Below are positions 1 through 6,431 of a DNA stretch of 41,710 nucleotides, piece after piece. Under the pieces are notes generated by a model. The model did no database searches. It was not told the DNA's origin and saw nothing but the letters and a program-made list of their open reading frames with translations. The position numbers were made by a program, and so were the translations under genes. Source of the DNA: RGIG5612 sp045600845 (lineage in GTDB: Bacteria > Bacillota > Clostridia > Lachnospirales > Lachnospiraceae). Each line of letters opens with the position of its first letter. The stretch's first letter is position 1. The DNA lies in assembly GCA_045600845.1 (NCBI GenBank), contig JAZRYR010000034.1:1-41710 (forward strand), read 5' to 3'.

Positions 1-654
1 GAATACAGAAAATATTATCTGGATGCAGCAAACCTGACCATGCAGGAAGAACCAGTAGCAGTAGAATCCAGCGTATCTTATGTTGGTGAAACCGCTGCGG
101 ATGGAACCATCGACCGCGTAGAATTCGATATGGAATTCAAAGAGGATACAGAGCTTACCGGTTATATGTGGCTTCGTCTCTGGGTTGAGGCAGATGGACA
201 TGATGACATGGATATGTTTATTAATATTCAGAAAGCAGACAGTCAGGGCAACTGGCTGCCATGGACGACATTAAATGAGCCTCATCCAGGCGCTTGGGGC
301 AAGATGCGTGTAAGCCGTAGAGAGCTTTGGCCGGAAGAAATGGCAAAATATAAACAAAAAGGGAAACCTTATTGGCCGGTACAGGCTCAGCTGAAGGAAG
401 AAAAACTGAAACCAGGCGAGGTTGTTCCAGTGGATATCGCAATTGTTCCTTCCAGCCGGTTTTGGTACAAAGGACAGAAACTGAGAATCCAGATTGCTGG
501 AAACTATATTCGTGAAGGCTGGTTTGAGCCATTAAGCTGGGATACGGATAATCATGGAAGACATATTATCCATACAGGTGGACCGTATGATTCCTGGCTG
601 CAGGTTCCTTATATTCCACCAAAATTTGAAACCGACGGACACGTTTACCGATAG
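1..654 (+). CDS. CocE/NonD-type hydrolase (X-Pro dipeptidyl-peptidase C-terminal domain), 5' truncated
   Basis: The frame is open from base 1 and ends at TAG 652-654, so about 217 C-terminal residues are visible and the start lies outside the window. The visible part resembles the beta-sandwich (jelly-roll) C-terminal domain of the S15/CocE/X-Pro dipeptidyl-peptidase group. It includes the late motifs FWYKGQKLRIQIAG, a tryptophan-rich stretch and a closing region with NHGRHIIHTGG followed by a tyrosine/proline-rich tail. In this family the domain packs on an alpha/beta hydrolase core that cleaves esters, amides or X-Pro dipeptides. The catalytic Ser/Asp/His core is outside the window, so substrate cannot be judged. 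The gene is followed after 42 bp by a decayed redox cluster without an intervening terminator, so they may once have been co-transcribed. Confidence 0.8.
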   Translation, partial: EYRKYYLDAANLTMQEEPVAVESSVSYVGETAADGTIDRVEFDMEFKEDTELTGYMWLRLWVEADGHDDMDMFINIQKADSQGNWLPWTTLNEPHPGAWGKMRVSRRELWPEEMAKYKQKGKPYWPVQAQLKEEKLKPGEVVPVDIAIVPSSRFWYKGQKLRIQIAGNYIREGWFEPLSWDTDNHGRHIIHTGGPYDSWLQVPYIPPKFETDGHVYR

Positions 655-672
655 TAATGAATCAGGCCGAAG

Positions 673-1941
673 TTGCGACCTCAGGAGGAAATAAAAAAGA
701 AAAATTTACAGGCAGATGTTGTAATTATTGGTACAGGCCCTGCAGGCTTGGCAGCAGCAGTTGAAGCTTCTGCAGGAACTATTGAATGGCTGGAAGATAT
801 GGGTGTTGAATTCGCAGGTGCTTATAAGTATTTCCCAAAGAGTGAAGCTACCTGGCACATTGTAGCAGTTAATGGCGGTATCGGACGGAACGGTGGTGCT
901 ATTATGAACAAAGCAATGCTGGATAAAGAGCAGGAAAACGGAGCAGAAATATTCTACGAAACCCCTGCAAAAGAAATCTTAAGAGACGAATCCGGTAAGA
1001 TCTGTGGCGTTAACGCTCAGGATAAAAATGGGAAAGACATTCACGTAGACTGCAAGACTGTTATCGTAGCTACCGGCGGAGCTGGAGATTCACCAAAGTA
1101 CATGAAAGAGAGAATGGGCGTTACCTACGGAAAAGACCTGTTCAATATCGTAGTTCCTGGCCTGAAGGGCGAAGGAATCAAGATGGCGATGACAGCAGGT
1201 GCTGCTACAACGGATATGACCGTAGAGAAAATCTATATTCTTCCGTTCTCTGATATGGGCGTACAGAGCGTTCCTGTAGTATTCATGCAGCCAAATCTGT
1301 TGGTTAATATCAATGGAAAACGTTTCATCAACGAAGAGCAGATGCAGAATACTACCTTCACAAGAAATGCCATTACCATCCAAAAAGGTGCCATCGGATT
1401 CTCCATCATCGACAGCAGTATCATCAAAGGCTACAGGAAGAAAGGCCTGGATGTTGTAAACTTTGTTCATCATGTATCCGATATTGATGACTTCGAGCAG
1501 GTTTGCCAGGATATTGTAGATGATCCAAACAACCCAGACGTAGTAATCACGGATACTTTGGAAGAATTAGCAGAGAAATGTGGTATTAACGTAGAGAACT
1601 TCCTTGAGACCGTGGAAGAATACAACGACATGTGCGAGAGTGAAGACAAACAGTTCTACAAACCATCCAAATATATGAAACCGATTAAGAAGGGGCCTTT
1701 CTATGCTGGATTATTCCGTCCATCAGGCTATGGTACTTTAGGCGGAATTAAAATCAACGAGAACTGCGAAGTTCTGGATGATGACTGGAATGTGATTCCT
1801 GGATTCTATGCAGCTGGAACGGATACATGTACCATCTACGGCGATAGCTATATGTTCCTGTTACCTGGAAATACTATGGGCTACTGCCTGAACACCGGAC
1901 GTTTTGCTGGTCAGGGTGCAGCGGAATATTGTGAAGACTAA
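673..1941 (+). pseudogene. FAD-binding flavoprotein (fumarate reductase/succinate dehydrogenase type), probably inactivated
   Basis: The protein has an N-terminal dinucleotide-binding motif (ADVVIIGTGPAGLAAAVEA) and later family segments: TIEWLEDMGVEFAG, SEATWHIV, VIVATGGAGD, GLKGEGIKMA, and a C-terminal PGFYAAGTD...LPGNTMGYCLNTGRFAG region that closes the FAD site. Two things look broken. First, AGGAGG at 683-688 points with ideal spacing to codon 697-699, which is AAG; a single T-to-A change from ATG would explain this, and the nominal TTG at 673 lies upstream of that ribosome binding site. Second, the residues right after the GxGxxG helix run directly into SAGTIEWLEDMG, so the usual second beta strand with the FAD-ribose acidic residue and roughly 50 residues appear deleted in frame. 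No internal stop is present. The downstream gene starts 5 bp after the stop. Likely original role: flavin reductase subunit fed by the iron-sulfur proteins that follow. Confidence 0.7.
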
Positions 1942-1946
1942 GAAAA

Positions 1947-3034
1947 ATGGCAAATGTTAATTTAATTATTGATGGCCGTAAGATTTCAGCAGATGAAAAC
2001 TAAACAGTTTTAGAGGCGGCTTTGGAGAATGGAATTTATATTCCACATCTATGTTACCATGAAAACCTGAAACCGAACGGCGGATGCCGTCTCTGCGTTG
2101 TAAAGCAAGAAGGCGTGAACGGTATCATTACTTCTTGTAGTGTAAAAGTTAAAGAAGGCATGGTCATAAATACCAAGGATGAGCTTGCGGAGAATATCCG
2201 CAAGCTTACTTGCGATTTTATGTTTAAAACTCATCCGAGTGAGTGTTCCGGCTGTCCGAAATATGGAAAATGCCAGTTAGCTTCCATCTCCCAGTATGTG
2301 GGGGATACGGGAAGAAATTTAAGAGAGCTGAAAATCCGTGCTGCCGGGGATGAAACCAATCCTTTAATGCTCCATGAGATGTATCGATGTATCTTATGTG
2401 GAAGATGCGTGAGAGCTTGTAGCGTACTTCGAGGTGTAGGAGCGCTGAAGTTTGCGAAAGTTGATGGCAGAATGAGAGTGGTTATCGACGGGAATTCCTT
2501 AAAGGATGCGGACTGCCGGTTCTGCGGAGCCTGCGTGGAAGTGTGCCCGACAGGTTCCATCAGAGACAAAGTTGGCGTATTCCGGGACGACCTTCCGAAG
2601 GAGGTTGCCCAGATTCCTTGTCGGGCGGAATGTCCTGCCCTTATTGACATTCCGGCTTATTTAAGAGCAATTCAGGAAGACGATTGTGATAAGGCCGTTG
2701 CCATCATCCGGGAGAAGGTTCCATTCCCACATGCTTTAGGACTGGTATGCAACAATCGATGCGAAGAAGGCTGTAAGAGAAAAGGTCTGAACAGCCCGGT
2801 TTCTGTCCGGAATCTGAAACGTTACGTGGCGGAACATGAAGAAAACAAGTTCTGGAAAGAAAACTATATAAAAACGGCAGAAAGAACGGGAAAGAAAGTC
2901 GCTGTTATCGGCGCCGGGCCTGTGGTCTTACTGCGGCTTATTATTTGAATAAAAAAGGTCATGATGTGGTTGTAATGGAATCTAAAAAGATTCCTGGAGG
3001 ACATATGACCAGCGGAATGCCGGAGTTACGGTGA
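1947..3034 (+). pseudogene. NuoG-like [2Fe-2S]/[4Fe-4S] protein fused to GltD-like NAD(P)-binding domain, broken
   Basis: Translation from ATG 1947 gives an N-terminal plant-type ferredoxin start, but TAA 2001-2003 interrupts it exactly where the family has a Gln before TVLEAALENGIYIPHLC; CAA-to-TAA is the simplest explanation. The same frame continues to 2948 with [2Fe-2S] cysteines (HLCYHENLKPNGGCRLC), a NuoG-type segment (HPSECSGCPKYGKC), two [4Fe-4S] ferredoxin motifs (CILCGRCVRAC and CRFCGACVEVC) and a GltD-like dicluster domain (CRAECPALIDIPAY, CNNRCEEGCKRKG). At about 2922 one base is missing after VIGAGP: restoring it gives AGLTAAYYLNKKGHDVVVMESKK, the normal start of the FAD/NAD(P) fold. 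That frame stops at 3032-3034, so most of the oxidoreductase fold is absent. One nonsense, one frameshift and one large 3' deletion make a functional product unlikely. Confidence 0.75.
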
Positions 3035-3744
3035 ATGGAGAAGTGAAGGAAACCTCTTTTGGAACCAAGCTCAGTGAGTTGGCGGACCTTTCAGAAGCCA
3101 AAGTGGTGTTAATCGGTGGGCTAAAAGGAAAACTTATTCGTCCCGAAGAACTTTTCGAATATACGGTGGAAGAATATGACAGCGTAACGATCTTACCCAA
3201 ATCCTCCTGCACCGTAGATTTCATGATTAAGCATATAAGCAATGCGTGGAATTTTTCCTGCGGAAAATGTGTTCTTTGCAGGGAAGGAAGTCTGCAATAT
3301 AAAACAATTTGCGAAGAAATGGTTGCAGGAAAGGCAAAACCGGCAGATCTGGAGCTGATAAAGGAAATTGGCGAGCTGATTAAGGTAGGCGCTTACTGTC
3401 CGTACGGTCAGCATATGCCACAGCCTTTGATTGACGCGATCTCCTTATTTATGGAGGAGTTTGAGGCACATATAAAGAAAAAACAATGCTCGGCCGGCGT
3501 ATGTTACCAAAAGGGTGCAATCTATGTTATTTTGCCGGATAAATGTATGGGCTGTACGGATTGTATCGATGAGTGTGATGAGCTTGCTATTGAAGGAAAG
3601 AAAGGCTTTATTCATATGATCGATCAGGATATGTGTGAGCATTGTGGCAAGTGTGTGGACATCTGTGACGAAGAAGCTATTATCCAGGTGGATGGAAAAA
3701 GGCCGAAGCTTCCGAAGAAGCTGACCAGAGTAGGAAAATTCTGA
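3031..3744 (+). pseudogene. NuoF-like subunit, C-terminal remnant (SLBB, NADH_4Fe-4S, ferredoxin domains)
   Basis: The 237-codon frame lacks the FMN/NADH-binding N-terminal half normal for NuoF/HydB proteins. It begins inside a soluble-ligand-binding (SLBB) beta-grasp segment (VTVNGEVKETSFGTKLSEL, KVVLIGGLKGKLI). It continues with the NADH 51-kDa 4Fe-4S domain (CGKCVLCREG, then a late cysteine in GAYCPYGQH) and ends in two [4Fe-4S] motifs (CMGCTDCIDEC and CEHCGKCVDIC). The GTG at 3031 has no ribosome binding site and overlaps the stop of the frame-restored upstream gene, as expected if one deletion joined the middle of the upstream oxidoreductase to the middle of this gene. In intact relatives such subunits move electrons between NAD(P)H and ferredoxin-like carriers. 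The 3' part is free of stops, so decay may be recent. Confidence 0.7.
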
Positions 3745-3842
3745 TTTACTCTTTTTTGGGGCTTTCTTATCCCCAAATAGAAATAAAAGATATTTTGGTG
3801 TAAAAATAAGATAATTTGTAAATTTCATAGATTATTTTAAAG

Positions 3843-3877
3843 GAGCCGGAAATGAACTGCACCGGCTCTTTATTGTT
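3843..3877 (+). terminator. Rho-independent terminator after the decayed redox cluster
   Basis: GAGCCGG at 3843-3849 pairs with CCGGCTC at 3862-3868, with a 12-nt loop, and is followed by a T-rich tail (TCTTTATTGTT). It lies about 100 bp after the NuoF-like remnant and would have ended that transcript. A second, tail-less dyad (TTTGGGG 3755-3761 with CCCCAAA 3771-3777) lies nearer the stop codon. Confidence 0.65.
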
Positions 3878-3933
3878 ACTGATATGTAAAAAAATGTTTT
3901 AATAGCAGAAATTGCTTATACTAAAAAATTGAT

Positions 3934-4365
3934 ATGAGACAATAGACAAGATAAAAAATCACGGTTGTGTACCAATGATAATTACTACTAAGATGAAAAA
4001 TCACGGTTGTGTACCAAAAAGAGCAGTCAGAGATTGTCACATAGAGAAAAAAATACGGTTATGTACCAACGATAGTTTCCTCAAAGACGAAAAAATATGG
4101 TTATGTACCAACTGATGGGAAAGGGGTGGTACACAACCGAGTTTTTTTGTCAATCTGGGAGGAACTCATGGTACACAATCGTGATTTTTTGTCGACCTGA
4201 GAAAATAAATGGTACACAACTGAAATTATTTCTCTAATCCGTAAAATAAGGTTTAAATAAAATGTGTATGTGCGCAAGATTAAATGCAAGGTCGGAATTA
4301 AGTAAAGAGATTGGATAAACTTTGTGTAAAACAAAAGAAAATCACTTGCAACCATGAGACAATAG
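3934..4365. repeat. 12-bp direct repeat (ATGAGACAATAG) bracketing the array
   Basis: ATGAGACAATAG occurs at 3934-3945 and again at 4354-4365, enclosing 408 bp that contain the whole dyad array. An exact 12-bp match flanking a repeat array suggests a target-site duplication or a recombination product. Chance in AT-rich DNA is not excluded, and no known element is seen to end exactly at these points. Confidence 0.55.
3945..4233. repeat. Seven-copy ~25-bp repeat array with dyad arrangement (four direct, three inverted), ~42-bp spacing
   Basis: Consensus core in the inverted orientation is TGGTACACAACCG followed by a T-rich stretch ending TTGTC. Plus-orientation copies end in TACCA at 3974, 4016, 4068 and 4110; inverted copies begin with TGGTACA at 4127, 4169 and 4210. 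Successive spacings are 42, 52 and 42 bp on the left and 42 and 41 bp on the right. That is about four helical turns, with the one exception longer by about one turn, so all copies would lie on nearly the same DNA face. The two sets face each other across 16 bp (4111-4126). Multiple same-face sites in inverted sets are typical of transposon ends of the IS21 or Tn7 type, where the transposase binds several repeats per end. No transposase gene is present, and that family link is inference. Confidence 0.8.
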
Positions 4366-4493
4366 GACTATTCTATGAGGCGTGGCTTTTGGATGACCGG
4401 ACTTTTTTTCGGTATAAAAAGCTATGGGGAAAGATTTCGTTCTGCCTCAATAATTAAGAAAGATATCTGGAAAAAGCAGATAAACGATAGAAA

Positions 4494-5801
4494 ATGACAC
4501 CAGCATCAATAGAAACATTAGAAGTAAAAGAAACAATAGAAACAGAATTTAGTAAAGAACAATTAAAAAAAGCAGGTTTTGACTTTCTTCACTTCCTTAA
4601 AAATCTCGGGCTTGCCCTCGTAATAGGCGCTGGGGTAGGTGCTTACGCCTGTATTTTTGCATTATTGATTGATTGGGCTACCGGATTCCGGAACGATCAT
4701 TCCTGGCTGATTTTCCTTTTACCAGTCGGAGGTCTGGCAATTGTAGGATTTTATCATTTGCTGGGCGTTAAGGAACCGGGGGGAACCAACCGGGTCTTAA
4801 AATCCATTTCTTCCAATGAAGAACTGCCATTGAAAATGACGCCATTGATTACCGTAAGTACGGCGATTACCCACCTTTTAGGCGGAAGTGCGGGAAGGGA
4901 AGGAGCTGCCCTCCAAATCGGGGGAAGCTTAGGTTCTTCTTTGGCAAGGCTTATCAAGGCCGATAAAAAGGAAGTTATTATTCTGACCATGTGTGGGATG
5001 AGTGCGGCTTTCTCCGCAATGTTTGGAACTCCTCTTACCGCTACCATTTTTGCAATGGAAGTCGTAAGTATTGGAATTCTTCATTATTCCGCCATTGTGC
5101 CGTGTGCAGTAGCTTCCTTGACGGCGGGTTTTATGGCGAAGCTGATTGGATATGTTCCGGAAAACTATCCTCTGGTTGAATTTCCGGACTTCACTTGGCT
5201 TTATGGAATCAAAGCCGTTGGTTTGGGATTGGCCTGTGCGGTCATCAGCGTAGTGTTCATTTTTATCCTTCATAAAAGCGAATATTATTATAAAAAGTTT
5301 TTTAAAAATCCATATATCCGGACCATTGTAGGGGGTCTTCTGGTTATGGGGATTACACTTTTACTCGGAACCAGAAATTTCAACGGAGCTGGCGTTCCTG
5401 TAATTTTCGAAGCAATTCGTGGAAATGCAGAATGGTATACCTTCCTGCTAAAAATGATCCTAACGGCTCTGACCTTAGGGGCATGTTACAAAGGTGGAGA
5501 AATTATTCCCACGATTTTCGTAGGAGCAGCTTTTGGATGTGTGTTCAGTCCGTTAATCGGTATCCCGGCAGCAGTGGGAGCAGCTATGGGTGTATGCGGA
5601 GTATTCTGCGGGGTTACTAACTGCCCGATAGCAAGCATTGCGCTGAGCTTTGAACTTTTTGGATTGGGAGGCCTTCCATTTATGCTGATTGTTGCGGCAG
5701 TCAGTTACCGTTTGTCCGGCTATTATGGAATTTATACCGGCCAGAAAATCATGTACTCCAAAGACCTTCCGGAATTCATTAATATTACAACCAGAGAATG
5801 A
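4494..5801 (+). CDS. CLC-family anion/proton antiporter, possibly the fluoride-exporting (CLC-F) class
   Basis: A 435-residue polytopic membrane protein with CLC hallmarks. The gating-glutamate motif is GSAGREGA (131-138, Glu136), followed by the conserved FGTPLTATIFAMEV helix. GGEIIPTIFVGA (334-345) sits at the third anion-site motif, where chloride CLCs have GxFxP. The first anion-site motif is GGTNRVL (96-102) rather than GSGIP. As I recall, an Asn in motif 1 and a Glu in motif 3 (here Glu336) mark CLC-F fluoride/proton antiporters. The protein is short and has no C-terminal CBS domains, also as in that class. The assignment is therefore plausible but not proven: no fluoride riboswitch is seen upstream. 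The start at 4494 has no clear Shine-Dalgarno, and no in-frame alternative upstream looks better. Neighbours are unrelated: an insertion-like scar upstream and rpsO downstream. Confidence 0.85.
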   Translation: MTPASIETLEVKETIETEFSKEQLKKAGFDFLHFLKNLGLALVIGAGVGAYACIFALLIDWATGFRNDHSWLIFLLPVGGLAIVGFYHLLGVKEPGGTNRVLKSISSNEELPLKMTPLITVSTAITHLLGGSAGREGAALQIGGSLGSSLARLIKADKKEVIILTMCGMSAAFSAMFGTPLTATIFAMEVVSIGILHYSAIVPCAVASLTAGFMAKLIGYVPENYPLVEFPDFTWLYGIKAVGLGLACAVISVVFIFILHKSEYYYKKFFKNPYIRTIVGGLLVMGITLLLGTRNFNGAGVPVIFEAIRGNAEWYTFLLKMILTALTLGACYKGGEIIPTIFVGAAFGCVFSPLIGIPAAVGAAMGVCGVFCGVTNCPIASIALSFELFGLGGLPFMLIVAAVSYRLSGYYGIYTGQKIMYSKDLPEFINITTRE

Positions 5802-5867
5802 AAGTTTTCCGGTGTAATAAGACCTTTACATAATCTATAATAACCTTGAAAAATAAAGGAAAAGTCA

Positions 5868-5896
5868 TTGACAACAGTAGGTTTTGTTGTTAATAT
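5868..5896 (+). promoter_or_regulatory. Sigma-70-type promoter for rpsO(-pnp)
   Basis: A perfect TTGACA (5868-5873) is followed after 17 bp by TAATAT (5891-5896). The predicted start near 5903 leaves an about 85-nt leader before rpsO. A second -10-like TATAAT at 5836-5841 lacks a good -35 element. Confidence 0.7.
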
Positions 5897-5987
5897 ACAC
5901 AAGTTGTTAGCCTTTTCTTAGAAGTAGGAAACTCCAACCTCTTCCCAGAAAATGGCGGTTATACATAAAACTAGGAGGAAAATTATT

Positions 5988-6254
5988 ATGATTACACCAG
6001 AAATCAAAGCTCAGATTATCAAAGAATTTGGAAAAACACCTACAGACACAGGTTCTACAGAAGTACAGGTAGCTATCCTTTCTTACAGAATCAAAGATCT
6101 TACTGAGCACTTAAAAACACACAAAAAAGACCACCACTCAAGAAGAGGACTTCTTAAGATGGTTGGTAAGAGAAGAGGACTTCTTGACTACCTGATGAAA
6201 AAAGACATTGCCGCTTATCGTCAGTTAATCGAAAAACTCGGAATCAGAAAATAA
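5988..6254 (+). CDS. rpsO: 30S ribosomal protein S15
   Basis: An 88-residue protein, the standard S15 length, starting MITPEIKAQII at ATG 5988 with AGGAGG at 5973-5978. It carries the S15 signature TGSTEVQVAILSYRI, the LTEHLKTHKKDHHSRRGLL helix pair and the basic end RRGLLDYL. S15 binds the central domain of 16S rRNA early in 30S assembly, and in several bacteria it represses its own translation through the leader. The open frame extends 12 codons upstream, but those overlap the ribosome binding site and are not coding. pnp follows after a hairpin, the order conserved in many bacteria. The ~85-nt leader (about 5903-5987) is long enough for autogenous control. Confidence 0.97.
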   Translation: MITPEIKAQIIKEFGKTPTDTGSTEVQVAILSYRIKDLTEHLKTHKKDHHSRRGLLKMVGKRRGLLDYLMKKDIAAYRQLIEKLGIRK

Positions 6255-6266
6255 TCAGAATGTTCC

Positions 6267-6298
6267 AATAGACTTTAGGGTACGCCTTAAAGTCTATT
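6267..6298 (+). terminator. Hairpin between rpsO and pnp (weak terminator or processing site)
   Basis: AATAGACTTTAGG at 6267-6279 pairs with CCTTAAAGTCTATT at 6285-6298 with one bulged T and a short loop. The tail (GTTATATTAT) is AT-rich but has no clean U-run. It may end a fraction of rpsO transcripts or serve as an RNase cleavage site between rpsO and pnp, as at the E. coli rpsO-pnp junction; this role is inferred. Confidence 0.55.
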
Positions 6299-6356
6299 GT
6301 TATATTATCCGCCACCTTTTTCCTCTGTTTTTTTTGAGAAAATAGGTGCGAAATCA

Positions 6357-6418
6357 GGGCATTCCGCCCAGAAGTAGACGTGGAATAATTTGAAACGGGC
6401 ATTCCGCCCAGAAGTAGA
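6357..6418 (+). repeat. Duplicated 22-bp hairpin-forming repeat in the pnp leader
   Basis: The same 22 bases occur at 6357-6378 and 6397-6418, a 40-bp period. Each copy contains GGGCATTCCGCCC, a four-base-pair GC stem with a five-base loop, followed by AGAAGTAGA. The second copy abuts the ribosome binding site (AGGAGGAG from about 6418) of pnp. Position and exact duplication suggest a translation- or stability-control element. PNPase is autoregulated through its leader in E. coli, but no such link is shown here. Confidence 0.75.
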
Positions 6419-6431
6419 AGGAGGAGAAAAA

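Larger units (their letters stand above)
3745..4493. other. Gene-free 749-bp scar region holding repeats
   Basis: No credible gene is seen on either strand. The stretch holds a terminator (3843-3877), a 12-bp direct repeat (3934-3945 and 4354-4365), the seven-unit dyad array (3945-4233) and about 130 bp of leader before the CLC gene. An 84-codon minus-strand open frame (4101-4355) exists mainly because array units translate as a repeating DKK(S/T)RLCT peptide. I regard it as spurious. Just after the second 12-bp repeat a short plus-strand frame (about 4357-4455) translates to an aromatic, charged peptide ending SFCLNN; I do not recognise it. The AT-richness, repeats and lack of genes fit an insertion-sequence scar. 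Confidence 0.6.

Noticed and set aside
3755..3777. TTTGGGG/CCCCAAA hairpin as the cluster terminator
   Set aside because: No T-run follows on either strand; the hairpin at 3843-3877 is a better candidate.
3945..4233. CRISPR array
   Set aside because: Units occur in both orientations, vary in sequence, and gaps between them are only about 15-30 bp; no cas genes.
4101..4355. 84-codon minus-strand open frame with repeated DKKSRLCT/DKKTRLCT
   Set aside because: The peptide repeat is just the translation of the DNA array; no ribosome binding site or known domain.
4366..4493. Fluoride riboswitch before the CLC gene
   Set aside because: I could not find the conserved pseudoknot elements of the crcB motif in this leader.
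5952..5987. 12-codon N-terminal extension of S15
   Set aside because: It includes the ribosome binding site; S15 is 88 residues from ATG 5988.
6390..6431. 14-codon N-terminal extension of PNPase from an upstream TTG
   Set aside because: It runs through the duplicated hairpin and the ribosome binding site; MSKEFKSF at 6432 is the natural start.
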